A DNA stretch of 12,589 nucleotides, from contig JBFWZL010000142.1 in NCBI GenBank assembly GCA_050185455.1, positions 1 through 12,589 of the forward strand. Direction: 5' to 3'. Origin of the DNA: SYOC01 sp050185455 (GTDB lineage: Bacteria > Desulfobacterota > Binatia > Bin18). Shown here one piece after another: positions 1 through 7,654 of this stretch. Every line of letters begins with the position of its first letter. Position 1 is the stretch's first letter. The notes beneath the pieces were generated by a model. That model ran no database searches and was not told the DNA's origin. It was given only the letters and a program-made list of their open reading frames with translations. The position numbers were made by a program, and so were the translations under genes.

Positions 1-13
1 CATGGGCTGGCAT
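1..13 (-). CDS. Start of the next gene in the nitrate operon (cut by window edge)
   Basis: On the minus strand an ATG at 13-11 follows an AAGGA ribosome-binding sequence (24-20) with a 6-nt gap. Only Met-Pro-Ala-His and one further base are visible before the window ends. The ATG lies 54 nt past the stop of the nitrate reductase fusion and on the same strand, so it is probably the fourth gene of the nir/nas operon. The product cannot be told from four residues. Genes commonly found here in other nitrate operons are a nitrate transporter, siroheme synthesis genes or molybdenum cofactor genes, but that is context only. Confidence 0.45.
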
Positions 14-67
14 AAAAGATCCTTTCTTGCTTTTGCACTTGTATCGGTAGCGCTAGCGAATCCTATA

Positions 68-3000
68 TCAATACACATCGCGGAGATAACGTTTTTCCGT
101 CGAGAGTCGTTGCCAATAGGCGCGTGCGTTATCTTCTGACAAACCGCCGTGCTCTATGGCGACACGGTGAAGCGCGTACTCCACATCTCTTGCCATGTGA
201 GCAGCGTCTCCACAGACATATAGCGCTGCTCCATCTTGGAGCCACGCCCAAACCGTCTTTCCCTGTTCAAGAAGGCGATGTTGTACATAGACTTTCTCGG
301 CTTGGTCTCGCGAGAAAGCGACATCGAGACGCGTCAGAATGCCTATTCGTTGAAACTCTGTAAGTTCGTCACGATAGTAAAAATCACTCGCTTCGTGTTG
401 TTCGCCGAAAAAAAGCCAGTTTCGCCCCTGCGCGCCGGAAAGAAGTCGTTCGTAAAGAAATCCACGAAACGGAGCGATGCCCGTGCCGGGGCCAATCATA
501 ATCATCGGCGTATCCGGAACGGCTGGTGGGTGAAAATATGGGGATCGACGGATAAACACTGGGGTAGGATTTGTTCCTATACGATCAGCGAGAAAGGTAG
601 AGGCGGCTCCTTTGCGCATCTGTCCAGCACATGTGTAACGAATCGTGCGCACTGTCAGATGGGCTTGGCCGGGATGCGCCTTGGGACTGGAAGAGAGCGA
701 ATATAACCGCGGCTGTATGCGCTTGAGTACTTCAAGCAGTTCGGGAGCGTCAAAATGCACTGAAGGATATTTATGCAAAAGGTCGGCGAACTGTAGCCCC
801 CAAGAAAAGCGCTTGAGTTCGGCTTGGTGGCCTTCTCCCAACAAACGCTGTAATGCGGCGTCGCGGCTCTGTTCCGCCACGGCGTTAAGAACGGTGCGCG
901 AGAGGCACACTATCTCAAAGTGACGTGATAGAGCTGCCGCCAGGGACACCTCTCCAACTCCTTCCACTGTGACAACGGTTTCCGGATTGAGGCGTAGACG
1001 AGAAAGGATTTCCTCGACGAGTTCTGGGCAGTTCGTCGGCCATATTCCCAGCACGTCTCCGGCTTCATAGGTTAAATCGGAACCTGTTAACGAGAATTCA
1101 TAATGTCGGGTTTCCTTGCGTGAACGCTCGCTATTGAGGCGGCGATTGACAAGTAAGCGAGCAGGAAACGGATCGGTTCTCCTGTAGGTTGCGTTTGCCG
1201 TTTGTGATTGGAAGGGTAACGCCGAGGGAGAAACCATTGTGGTGCCGCTCGAAAATACGGAAGGAGCCTCCGAGGCGAGCGCCGCGACCACGGTTTCAAT
1301 CCACTGGTTTGCCGCGGTGTCAAACTCGCTGTCACAGTCCGTTCTTAGCACGAGTGGTTGCGCGCCCAGAGCGGCAAAGCGGGCGTCGAAATTTTTTCCA
1401 CACTGACAGAACTGCGTATAGTTGGAATCTCCCAACCCAAGCACGGCATAGCGTAGATGGGGTAAGGCTGGGACCGAAGCATGCTGCAAAAATTCCCAGA
1501 ATGACCTCCCATTGTCCGGTGTTTCTCCATCGCCATAGGTGCTGGTGACGATCAGGAGAAGCCGTTCCGTGGACAACTCCGCCCTGGGGTAGTCCGCCAT
1601 ACAAAACTGTCTTAGGCCCCAACCTGTTTCGCGTAAACGTTGACCGAGAACGTTGGCAAGGCTTTCCGCGTTGCCGGTTTGCGAAGCATACAGGATTGTG
1701 ACGGTTTTCGACAACGCGTCGAGCGATACGTGCGAGGCTGTACTGACAACGTCGACCGGGATGCGGCTAAACATTCCTGCTAACAAGCCATTCACCCAAA
1801 TGCGTCGCTCAGGGAGGAGCGGTGCTGTGTCCGGTACGACCGGAATGTTTCCCGGAGAGTGTAAGGGTTGTAGTTGTACGCCGGTCAGGAATCCGTTGAG
1901 ATATTGCGATTCCTGTGGTTGAAGCTGAACAGGAAGAGGCTCGGCTACACCCAGGAGTGTCCGTAGCGCTTCAACCTGGGGAGAGAGAGAAAAGGGGGAG
2001 GGTGTGAGAGCACGGACTGAGGGACTCTCGGCTTTTTCTTGTTGCACGAGGATTTTTTTTAACTCTACCGCGCAATACTTCAATTCAGGTTGCAGGGAAG
2101 TTTCGTCAACGGCATCGTTAGTAACCGCGTTGATGGCCAGATTGTCACCAAAAAGATCATTCCAGTGAAAAGGCACGAAACAGTGCTGAGCCGATACGCG
2201 GTCCGTCACTGTGACCGGATAGATTGCGTGCCCACGACGAGAACATACTCTAACCCTATCACCCGCTTTAAGATCAAGTCTTTTGGCGTCATCTTGGTGG
2301 ATTTCGAGTAAGGGATAGGGATTTAGTTTGTTGAGCGCGGCTATTTTGCCGGTCTTGGTCAAGGTATGCCAGTGATGGGGAAGCCGTCCGGTGTTGAGTA
2401 TGAAAGGATACTCCTCGTCGGGCGGTTCGGCTGGCGGTGAATAGGGGTGGGCAAGGAATTGCGCCTTACCAGATGCAGTAGGGAATACTAGTCTTTGCTC
2501 GCTGTCGGCGTAATGGTAGCGAATAGGATTTCGTGAGGGCGCTTGGGGTGGACAAGGCCATTGTACGGGTTCCCGGCGTAAGCGGTGATAATCCACGCCG
2601 CGGAGGTCGTACCCGGTCTGTGGATTCCACGTCGAGCGTAATTCGTCAAACACCTCGGCGGCGCTCTCGTAAGAAAAACCGTCCGCAAATCCCATTCCGC
2701 GGGCGACGCGCGTGATGATCTGCCAGTCCGGTAAGGCTTGCCCCGGTGGCTCGACGGCCTTTGCCATCAAGGTGAGATTGCGTTCCGAATTGATCATCAC
2801 GCCTTCCGCTTCGGCCCAGAGCGCGCCAGGTAGAAGAACGTCCGCATAACGGTTCGTTTCGGTTTCACGAAACGCGTCTTGTGAAATAACGAACTCTGCT
2901 CGCTTAAGACCGTCGACGACCTGTTGGCGGTTTGGCATTGACGCGACCGGGTTCGTACAAATCATCCAAACGGCTTTGACCTCACCCTCGGCGAGTCGGC

Positions 3001-4174
3001 GAAAAAGAGAGACAGCATCAAGCCCTGGTTGCGGTTTGATCGTTCCAGGCGCAACACGCCACAGTTGTTCTATAAAGAGACGATCAGCTCTTCGCTCCAC
3101 CGTGCGTTGGCCCGGCAACCCGTGACCGAGATAGCCCATTTCTCGTCCGCCCATGGCGTTTGGTTGTCCGGTGAGCGAAAACGGACCGCTGCCTGGCCGG
3201 CAGATCTTTCCAGTCGCAAGATGAAGGTTACAGATAGCGTTTGTCTGCCAGGTACCATGAGTGCTCTGGTTGAGCCCCATGGCCCAAAAGCTCATCCATT
3301 CTGGCGCTTCACCGATCCACCGCGCGGCTTGACGAATATCCTCTTCGGCCAGTCCAGTGATGTCAGTAACTTTACCTGGCGGGTATTCCTCTACGAGGGA
3401 TACGAGTTCGTCCCACCCTTCCGTCTGGTTGGCGATAAAAGCCTTGTCGATATGACCGTTTTTGACAAGGAGGTGTAACAAACCATTGAGCAGCGCGAGA
3501 TCCGTCCCTGGCTTGATCTGTAAATATAAATCGGCCTTGTCCGCGGTGCTGGTGCGACGTGGATCGACGACGATCAACTTAGCGCCGGATTTTTTACATT
3601 GGTCCACTACTCGGAGGAAGAGAATCGGGTGACAATCGGCCATGTTCGAGCCGATGATGAAAAAACAATGGCTCTGCTCAATGTCTTGATAAGAGCCGGG
3701 CGGACCGTCAGCGCCCAGCGATTGTTTGTAGCCGGTTGCAGCGCTCGACATGCACAGACGAGAATTCGAGTCGATGTTGTTCGTGCCAATGAAACCTTTG
3801 CTCAACTTGTTGACCACGTACTGCGCTTCGGTAGACATCTGACCGGAGACATAGAACGCCACGGAGTCTGGTCCATATTGGTCGATAATGGCGCGCAGCT
3901 TCCGTGCGGTGAAGGTAATAGCGCTGTCGATATCGACTGGAGTTACATCTTGCCTCCTCTCGGTTCTCAGATAGGCTGTTTCGAGTCGACCGGGAACATG
4001 GATTGCCTCGGCGCAGGTGAGACCTTTTGCACACAATCGTCCGAAATTGGCGGGATGAGTTTTATCACCACTGACTTTGACAACGCGCTTGTTCTCTACT
4101 TGCAACAACATGCCACAGCCTACGCCACAGTAGGGACAGACTGTTTTGATTGTGGAGGCAGCAGTCTCTGACAT
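68..4174 (-). CDS. nasA: Assimilatory nitrate reductase fused to a CysJ-type NADPH flavoprotein reductase
   Basis: This 1368-residue protein joins two enzymes that are usually separate and should reduce nitrate to nitrite in the cytoplasm with NADPH. Residues 1-710 are a molybdopterin nitrate reductase of the NasA/NapA type: a [4Fe-4S] site at Cys13, Cys16, Cys20 and Cys48, and Cys141 in an RLCMSS context as the expected Mo ligand. After a linker (about 711-823) comes a flavodoxin FMN domain (SQTGN at 831; TYGDGETPDN near 879). A CysJ-like FAD and NADPH module follows, with RLYSLSSSP at 1156, GPGTGIAPFRGF at 1228 and CGD at 1321. Ser1288, Arg1289, Lys1294, Tyr1296 and Gln1298 match the NADPH 2'-phosphate pocket of the cytochrome P450 reductase family, and the chain ends RDVY as CysJ does. 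The start lies 2 nt after the nirD stop with no clear Shine-Dalgarno, so translational coupling is likely. There is no C-terminal BFD domain of the kind some NasA proteins have. Confidence 0.96.
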   Translation of the reverse strand: MSETAASTIKTVCPYCGVGCGMLLQVENKRVVKVSGDKTHPANFGRLCAKGLTCAEAIHVPGRLETAYLRTERRQDVTPVDIDSAITFTARKLRAIIDQYGPDSVAFYVSGQMSTEAQYVVNKLSKGFIGTNNIDSNSRLCMSSAATGYKQSLGADGPPGSYQDIEQSHCFFIIGSNMADCHPILFLRVVDQCKKSGAKLIVVDPRRTSTADKADLYLQIKPGTDLALLNGLLHLLVKNGHIDKAFIANQTEGWDELVSLVEEYPPGKVTDITGLAEEDIRQAARWIGEAPEWMSFWAMGLNQSTHGTWQTNAICNLHLATGKICRPGSGPFSLTGQPNAMGGREMGYLGHGLPGQRTVERRADRLFIEQLWRVAPGTIKPQPGLDAVSLFRRLAEGEVKAVWMICTNPVASMPNRQQVVDGLKRAEFVISQDAFRETETNRYADVLLPGALWAEAEGVMINSERNLTLMAKAVEPPGQALPDWQIITRVARGMGFADGFSYESAAEVFDELRSTWNPQTGYDLRGVDYHRLRREPVQWPCPPQAPSRNPIRYHYADSEQRLVFPTASGKAQFLAHPYSPPAEPPDEEYPFILNTGRLPHHWHTLTKTGKIAALNKLNPYPLLEIHQDDAKRLDLKAGDRVRVCSRRGHAIYPVTVTDRVSAQHCFVPFHWNDLFGDNLAINAVTNDAVDETSLQPELKYCAVELKKILVQQEKAESPSVRALTPSPFSLSPQVEALRTLLGVAEPLPVQLQPQESQYLNGFLTGVQLQPLHSPGNIPVVPDTAPLLPERRIWVNGLLAGMFSRIPVDVVSTASHVSLDALSKTVTILYASQTGNAESLANVLGQRLRETGWGLRQFCMADYPRAELSTERLLLIVTSTYGDGETPDNGRSFWEFLQHASVPALPHLRYAVLGLGDSNYTQFCQCGKNFDARFAALGAQPLVLRTDCDSEFDTAANQWIETVVAALASEAPSVFSSGTTMVSPSALPFQSQTANATYRRTDPFPARLLVNRRLNSERSRKETRHYEFSLTGSDLTYEAGDVLGIWPTNCPELVEEILSRLRLNPETVVTVEGVGEVSLAAALSRHFEIVCLSRTVLNAVAEQSRDAALQRLLGEGHQAELKRFSWGLQFADLLHKYPSVHFDAPELLEVLKRIQPRLYSLSSSPKAHPGQAHLTVRTIRYTCAGQMRKGAASTFLADRIGTNPTPVFIRRSPYFHPPAVPDTPMIMIGPGTGIAPFRGFLYERLLSGAQGRNWLFFGEQHEASDFYYRDELTEFQRIGILTRLDVAFSRDQAEKVYVQHRLLEQGKTVWAWLQDGAALYVCGDAAHMARDVEYALHRVAIEHGGLSEDNARAYWQRLSTEKRYLRDVY

Positions 4175-4176
4175 GG

Positions 4177-4548
4177 CTATGGAAGATCAACGATGATGTG
4201 TCCGTCGACCTCGTGCACAGGGTAGGTGTGAATCGTCATGTTTTCAGCTGCGCAATGGCCGGTCTCAAGATCGAATTTCCAGGCGTGGAGCGGACAGATG
4301 AGTTTGCCGGCGCCAATGATGCCATCCGCGAGCGGTCCGCCTCGGTGTGGACAAGAGTTGTCCGTGGCGAACAAGCGCCCATCGCGCTGGCGAAAGACCG
4401 CGATCATCAGCCCGTTAACAACGTAAGCACGTCCCTCCCCTAGAGGGAGAAAGTCGACCGGGCCAAGGTCAACTGTACGCCAGCTTGTTTTGCCGTTGCG
4501 CCAACGTCCCTCCGCGCGTTCTTCGCAGGAAGTGATCTCCGTGTTCAT
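4177..4548 (-). CDS. nirD: Nitrite reductase small subunit NirD, Rieske type
   Basis: This 123-residue protein is the small subunit of the assimilatory NADH nitrite reductase and is expected to act with NirB in the cytoplasm. It is a single Rieske domain with an intact cluster site: Cys66 and His68 (CPHRGG), then Cys85 and His88 (CPLHAW). These should hold a [2Fe-2S] centre. Many NirD proteins have the fold but lack the ligands, so this one belongs to the cluster-bearing type. About 20 polar residues precede the domain. The start codon shares four bases with the nirB stop (ATGA, 4548-4545), and a GGAG sits 7 nt upstream inside nirB. The stop is 2 nt before the nitrate reductase start. Tight packing implies one transcript and coupled translation. 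The size is normal for the family. A general Rieske ferredoxin is the only real alternative and the neighbours argue against it. Confidence 0.93.
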   Translation of the reverse strand: MNTEITSCEERAEGRWRNGKTSWRTVDLGPVDFLPLGEGRAYVVNGLMIAVFRQRDGRLFATDNSCPHRGGPLADGIIGAGKLICPLHAWKFDLETGHCAAENMTIHTYPVHEVDGHIIVDLP

Positions 4549-7049
4549 ACTCGTACTCCACGCTCCTGGATATCGACTTGAATCGGGTTAGCGAACTGAC
4601 TCTCGTGGACAGGAGTTACGGCGTCGGTCGCCCACGGATCTCTATACGCGGCGACCGCGGCTTCGATCTCAGCATCGAGTTGTGCGCCGATGCCTTCGGT
4701 ATCGTGTACGAGAATATCGCGCAGTTTCTCGATGCCTAGCCGTTGGACGAAACCGTAACTTCGTTCAAGATATTTGCCGTGCTCACGGTAGTATTGCATG
4801 AAACGGCCCATGTACTTGAGCACTTCTTCATGCGAGCTGACCGTGCATAGGAGGTCGCCTTTGCGGACCGAGCCGCCTGCGGCGCCGCCAATGTAGATTT
4901 CCCACTGACCGCCCTCGATTGCGACCGCGCCAAGATCTTTCACGTAGGCTTCGGAACAGTTGCGTGGGCAGCCGGCGGTGGCGAGCTTCATTTTGTGAGG
5001 GGACTCAACGCCCTGAAAACGTCGCTCAATCTTCTGCGCCAATGCGATGGAATCGCCCAGACCGTAGCGGCAAAAATCCGTGCCGACGCAACTTTTACAG
5101 GTACGAAACGCTTTGGTGTAGGCGTGTCCACTCGGCATGCCAAGCTCACGCCAGACGTGAGGCAGATCTTCTTTTTTGAAACCGAGCAGATCAATCCGTT
5201 GACCACCGGTGATCTTCACCATCTTGGCTTGATACTTTTCCGCGACTTCAGCAATCTTTTTGAGTTCAGCGGCTGAGGTGACGCCGCCATAGATGCGCGG
5301 CACGACGCTAAACGTGCCGTCGCGTTGAATGTTGGCGTGCACGCGGTCGTTGATAAACCGGGCATCGCGTTCGTCCTCATACTCATTCGGCCAGAGGGAT
5401 TTGAGCAACGAGGCCAAACCTACCTTACTTCCAGGGTCTTCTTTTCCTCCTGCAAGTTCACGGAACACAGCGCTGACGCTTTTCAAACCTTTCGCTTTAA
5501 TGGCGGCGATGAGTTCCGATTTTGTGAGAGGCACCCCGGGCACGTAGTAATGTTCACTGGGATCTTCTTTGATCTCACCGGCGTACACTTCCAGTAATTG
5601 CATGACCAGACTTTTACAGCTGCCACAACCAGTTCCGGCTTTCGTGTGTACGCCGACTTGCGTGACGGATTTACATTTACCGATTTGAATTGCTTCCTTG
5701 ATGCAACCCTTGGAGACGCCGTTACAGTTACAAATCTGTGCATGGTCGGGAAGATCAAAGACGGACAGAACCGGCGCCCCACTAGAGGTGCTGAAGAGAA
5801 GATCAGCGCGCCGCTCCGACAGCACGGTTTCCAAGGTGAACATTTGCGTCAGCACGCCAGCCGTATCGGTTTCACCGAGGAGAATGGCTCCCGCGAGCTT
5901 ATTGTCTCGGATCACCATCTTTTTGTAGACGCCGCGCGAGGGTTCACGGTAGACGACAATTTCATCTTCTGGTCGGGTTGCTTGTGTTGCTCCCATGGAG
6001 GCGAGCTGCACGCCCATAACTTTGAGTTTTGTCGCCAGTTTGGAGCCTAGGTAAACGGCGTGAGGATTTTTTTCGGTAATCACGTCTGCGAGCGTGGCGG
6101 CTTGGTCCCAGATGGGGTCGACGAGCCCATAGATAACGCCACGATGTTGGACGCACTCACCGACCGCGAAAATGTCAGGATCGTTCGTGCGCATCTGATC
6201 GTCACAGACGATTCCTCGCTCGACGGTAAGTCCCGAATCCTTAGCGATCTCACAAATCGGTCGAATACCAGTGCTTACAACTACCATGTCCGTCTCAAGC
6301 GTCGCGCCGTCTTTGAATCGGAGGCCAGTAACGCATTCCTCGCCTAAGATGTGAGTCGAAATTTTTTCCAAGAAAACCTGGACGCCCATCTGCTCCATAG
6401 TAGTTTTAAGCAGAGCGGCCGCCTCGGCGTCGAGCTGCGCCGGCATGAGTTGCGGCGCTGCTTCCAGCACGGTGACTTCGACCCCATGCGTGAGCAATCC
6501 TCGGGCTGCTTCGAGGCCTAATAAACCTCCACCGATGACCGCCGCGCGTTTACACTGCTTCGCGTACGAGGCGATCTGTCCACAATCATCAACCGTGCGA
6601 AATTGGAACACACCGGGTTTGTCCATGCCTTCCATAGGCGGGAGAAACGGGCGTGAGCCGGTAGCGATAATAACCTTATCGTATGGTTCTTCGAGGGCGG
6701 TCGCCGATTGATCACAACCGTCCATACCATACGGCAGAGCCACGCGGCGCATTGGTTTTCCTATGACAACGCGATGTGCGCGGTCGATCAATGTAGCTTT
6801 GACCCCGGCATGTAGCGTAATGTTGCGTTCGCTGTACCAGAGCAGTGGATTGAGGAAGATGTCCTCCAGGCGCTGTGAACCGTTGAGCACGTTTGACAGG
6901 AGAATGCGATTGTAATTACCGTACGGTTCGGCCCCGAACATGGTAATGGCAAACCGCTGCGCATCTCGTTGCAGAATTTCTTCAACGACTCGCGCGCCTG
7001 CCATGCCGTTGCCAATGACCACCAGTCGTTCGCCTCGTGCTTGCGCCAT
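4545..7049 (-). CDS. nirB: Nitrite reductase [NAD(P)H] large subunit NirB
   Basis: This 834-residue catalytic subunit reduces nitrite to ammonium with six electrons from NADH through FAD, Fe-S and siroheme. The N-terminus is a pyridine-nucleotide oxidoreductase with an FAD glycine motif at 10-19 (VVIGNGMAGA) and a second one at 171-178 (VIGGGLLG). Glu196 closes the second strand of the nucleotide fold, which favours NADH. A BFD-type [2Fe-2S] domain follows with Cys440, Cys442, Cys475 and Cys478. The siroheme/[4Fe-4S] domain has Cys654, Cys660, Cys694 and Cys698 (CVGTDFC and CPRNC). Size is normal. I chose ATG 7049 because AGGAGA lies 9 nt upstream and the next residues begin the first beta strand. 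The open frame runs 59 codons further up to a TTG with no recognisable domain. Residues 97-120 look like an insertion relative to E. coli NirB as I recall it. The gene overlaps nirD by 4 nt. Confidence 0.96.
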   Translation of the reverse strand: MAQARGERLVVIGNGMAGARVVEEILQRDAQRFAITMFGAEPYGNYNRILLSNVLNGSQRLEDIFLNPLLWYSERNITLHAGVKATLIDRAHRVVIGKPMRRVALPYGMDGCDQSATALEEPYDKVIIATGSRPFLPPMEGMDKPGVFQFRTVDDCGQIASYAKQCKRAAVIGGGLLGLEAARGLLTHGVEVTVLEAAPQLMPAQLDAEAAALLKTTMEQMGVQVFLEKISTHILGEECVTGLRFKDGATLETDMVVVSTGIRPICEIAKDSGLTVERGIVCDDQMRTNDPDIFAVGECVQHRGVIYGLVDPIWDQAATLADVITEKNPHAVYLGSKLATKLKVMGVQLASMGATQATRPEDEIVVYREPSRGVYKKMVIRDNKLAGAILLGETDTAGVLTQMFTLETVLSERRADLLFSTSSGAPVLSVFDLPDHAQICNCNGVSKGCIKEAIQIGKCKSVTQVGVHTKAGTGCGSCKSLVMQLLEVYAGEIKEDPSEHYYVPGVPLTKSELIAAIKAKGLKSVSAVFRELAGGKEDPGSKVGLASLLKSLWPNEYEDERDARFINDRVHANIQRDGTFSVVPRIYGGVTSAAELKKIAEVAEKYQAKMVKITGGQRIDLLGFKKEDLPHVWRELGMPSGHAYTKAFRTCKSCVGTDFCRYGLGDSIALAQKIERRFQGVESPHKMKLATAGCPRNCSEAYVKDLGAVAIEGGQWEIYIGGAAGGSVRKGDLLCTVSSHEEVLKYMGRFMQYYREHGKYLERSYGFVQRLGIEKLRDILVHDTEGIGAQLDAEIEAAVAAYRDPWATDAVTPVHESQFANPIQVDIQERGVRV

Positions 7050-7058
7050 CGTGCCTTG

Positions 7059-7064
7059 TCTCCT
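7059..7064 (-). promoter_or_regulatory. Ribosome-binding site that sets the nirB start
   Basis: The minus strand reads AGGAGA here, 9 nt before the ATG at 7049. It is the best Shine-Dalgarno match in the region, and it selects the 834-residue NirB over the longer frame that opens at a TTG at 7226. Confidence 0.7.
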
Positions 7065-7156
7065 GTCTTCACTCTGCTCGTTCGAAGAGTGGAGGAAGAG
7101 AAGGGCAATTTTAGGGCCAACCCAGTGAACAAAGACGGGATAAAAGGTAAATTCTT

Positions 7157-7184
7157 GGTAAGAGAAAACTTTTCTTTCCTTACC
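7157..7184. repeat. Imperfect inverted repeat in the nirB leader
   Basis: GGTAAG (7157-7162) pairs with CTTACC (7179-7184). The inner bases add A-T and G-T pairs around one mismatch, giving a possible stem of about 11 positions. The adjoining minus-strand bases are not a U-run, so it is unlikely to be an intrinsic terminator. Confidence 0.35.
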
Positions 7185-7413
7185 GTGCTCCTGCGCTATT
7201 GGAAGAACGACCGGCGGTGACGGCAAAAGCGGCGCCTGACAGACAGTTTGCTTCTGGAACAGCAGGCTAGAGGAGTCCGGAAGATGTGTGAGGTGTCTTC
7301 TTTACACTCGATAAGGACAGTCAGTTTTGATGAGAGTGAGTTCAATACCGCCTTATGATGAGTAATGCATCTTAGCTGCGAGCTTGGAAAGAAGAGCAGA
7401 GTATGAGGAAGGT

Positions 7414-7440
7414 GGGGCGGAGAGAGGGAATCACCGCCCC
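7414..7440. repeat. 7-bp GC-rich inverted repeat in the nirB leader
   Basis: GGGGCGG at 7414-7420 is complementary to CCGCCCC at 7434-7440 with a 13-nt loop. It lies about 70-100 nt into the predicted nirB leader. In the direction of nirB the stem is followed by ACCTTCC, not by a run of T, so it is a stable hairpin without the usual terminator tail. Its CTCTCT-rich loop could compete for the GAGAGG arm of the neighbouring hairpin. Confidence 0.55.
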
Positions 7441-7449
7441 TTTCTGCTA

Positions 7450-7484
7450 GGGAGAGGAGGTAAGGAGGGGTAGCCTCCTCTCCT
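7450..7484. repeat. 10-bp perfect inverted repeat in the nirB leader
   Basis: GGAGAGGAGG at 7451-7460 is perfectly complementary to CCTCCTCTCC at 7474-7483 around a 13-nt loop, and a G-T pair extends it to 7450/7484. It begins about 27 nt after the predicted transcript start. The loop contains GGAGGGG on the plus strand. A small neighbouring stem, GGGC (7485-7488) with GCCC (7494-7497), sits between it and the predicted start. Together with 7414-7440 they form a tight hairpin cluster. Confidence 0.6.
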
Positions 7485-7521
7485 GGGCCTTGAGCCCTGT
7501 GCGCTGGTGTCTTTATAAGAG

Positions 7522-7537
7522 AGCAGGAAACGTGCCA
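7522..7537 (-). promoter_or_regulatory. Sigma-54 (RpoN) -24/-12 promoter for the nir/nas operon
   Basis: The minus strand reads TGGCACGTTTCCTGCT. It matches the sigma-54 consensus TGGCACG-N4-TTGCW at all but one position and keeps the diagnostic 10-nt gap between the GG and GC pairs. It points toward nirB, with a start predicted near 7511. Sigma-54 promoters need an enhancer-binding activator such as NtrC, which fits nitrogen control of nitrate assimilation. No comparable sigma-70 element was seen closer to nirB. Confidence 0.75.
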
Positions 7538-7586
7538 GAGGGTAGAGCCTTTCTATCCATCGAAAAATCTAGAATTTTTTTGCTTC

Positions 7587-7598
7587 TGTCCTCGGACA
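7587..7598. promoter_or_regulatory. Palindrome upstream of the sigma-54 promoter, possible activator site
   Basis: TGTCC-TC-GGACA is a perfect 5-bp dyad about 75-90 bp upstream of the predicted transcript start, a usual distance for an enhancer-binding protein. It does not match the NtrC consensus (GCAC-N7-GTGC), so the binder is unknown. A TGGTGC half of an NtrC-like site lies at 7609-7614 but has no good partner half. Confidence 0.3.
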
Positions 7599-7620
7599 TA
7601 GGTTGAAGTGGTGCTCAGGA

Positions 7621-7634
7621 AGCAGACACCTGCT
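7621..7634. promoter_or_regulatory. Second palindrome upstream of the sigma-54 promoter
   Basis: AGCAG-ACAC-CTGCT is a perfect 5-bp inverted repeat about 110-125 bp upstream of the predicted start. With the dyad at 7587-7598 it may form a pair of upstream activator sites. A 5-bp dyad also arises by chance, so confidence is low. Confidence 0.25.
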
Positions 7635-7654
7635 AGTTTTGTTGACACTTGCTT

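Larger units (their letters stand above)
7050..7511 (-). promoter_or_regulatory. Long structured 5' leader of the nirB-nirD-nasA transcript
   Basis: If the sigma-54 promoter at 7537-7522 is used, transcription should start near 7511 and leave about 460 nt before nirB. This stretch has no convincing gene. It holds three inverted repeats close to the predicted start (7485-7497, 7450-7484, 7414-7440) and a weaker one at 7157-7184. Long hairpin-rich leaders are known in nitrate assimilation operons, where NasR- or NasT-type ANTAR proteins prevent termination. I do not see a clear ANTAR hexaloop pair or a stem followed by a U-run, so the mechanism is inference. Confidence 0.5.

Noticed and set aside
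2..139. Plus-strand 45-codon frame that looks like a signal peptide
   Set aside because: It overlaps the end of the nitrate reductase on the other strand, has no visible upstream context, and the minus-strand start at 13 with AAGGA explains the region better.
3599..4171. Plus-strand open frame of 190 codons
   Set aside because: It lies entirely opposite the molybdopterin domain, whose motifs are intact. Its sequence shows no domain pattern.
7050..7226. N-terminal extension of NirB by 59 residues
   Set aside because: It opens at a TTG without a ribosome-binding site, has no domain character, and AGGAGA is well placed for the ATG at 7049.
7414..7440. Intrinsic terminator
   Set aside because: The stem is strong, but on the minus strand it is followed by ACCTTCC, not a T-run. 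On the plus strand only TTTCT follows and no gene upstream needs it.
7599..7615. NtrC binding site
   Set aside because: Only one half (TGGTGC) fits the consensus. The other half, TAGGTTG, does not.
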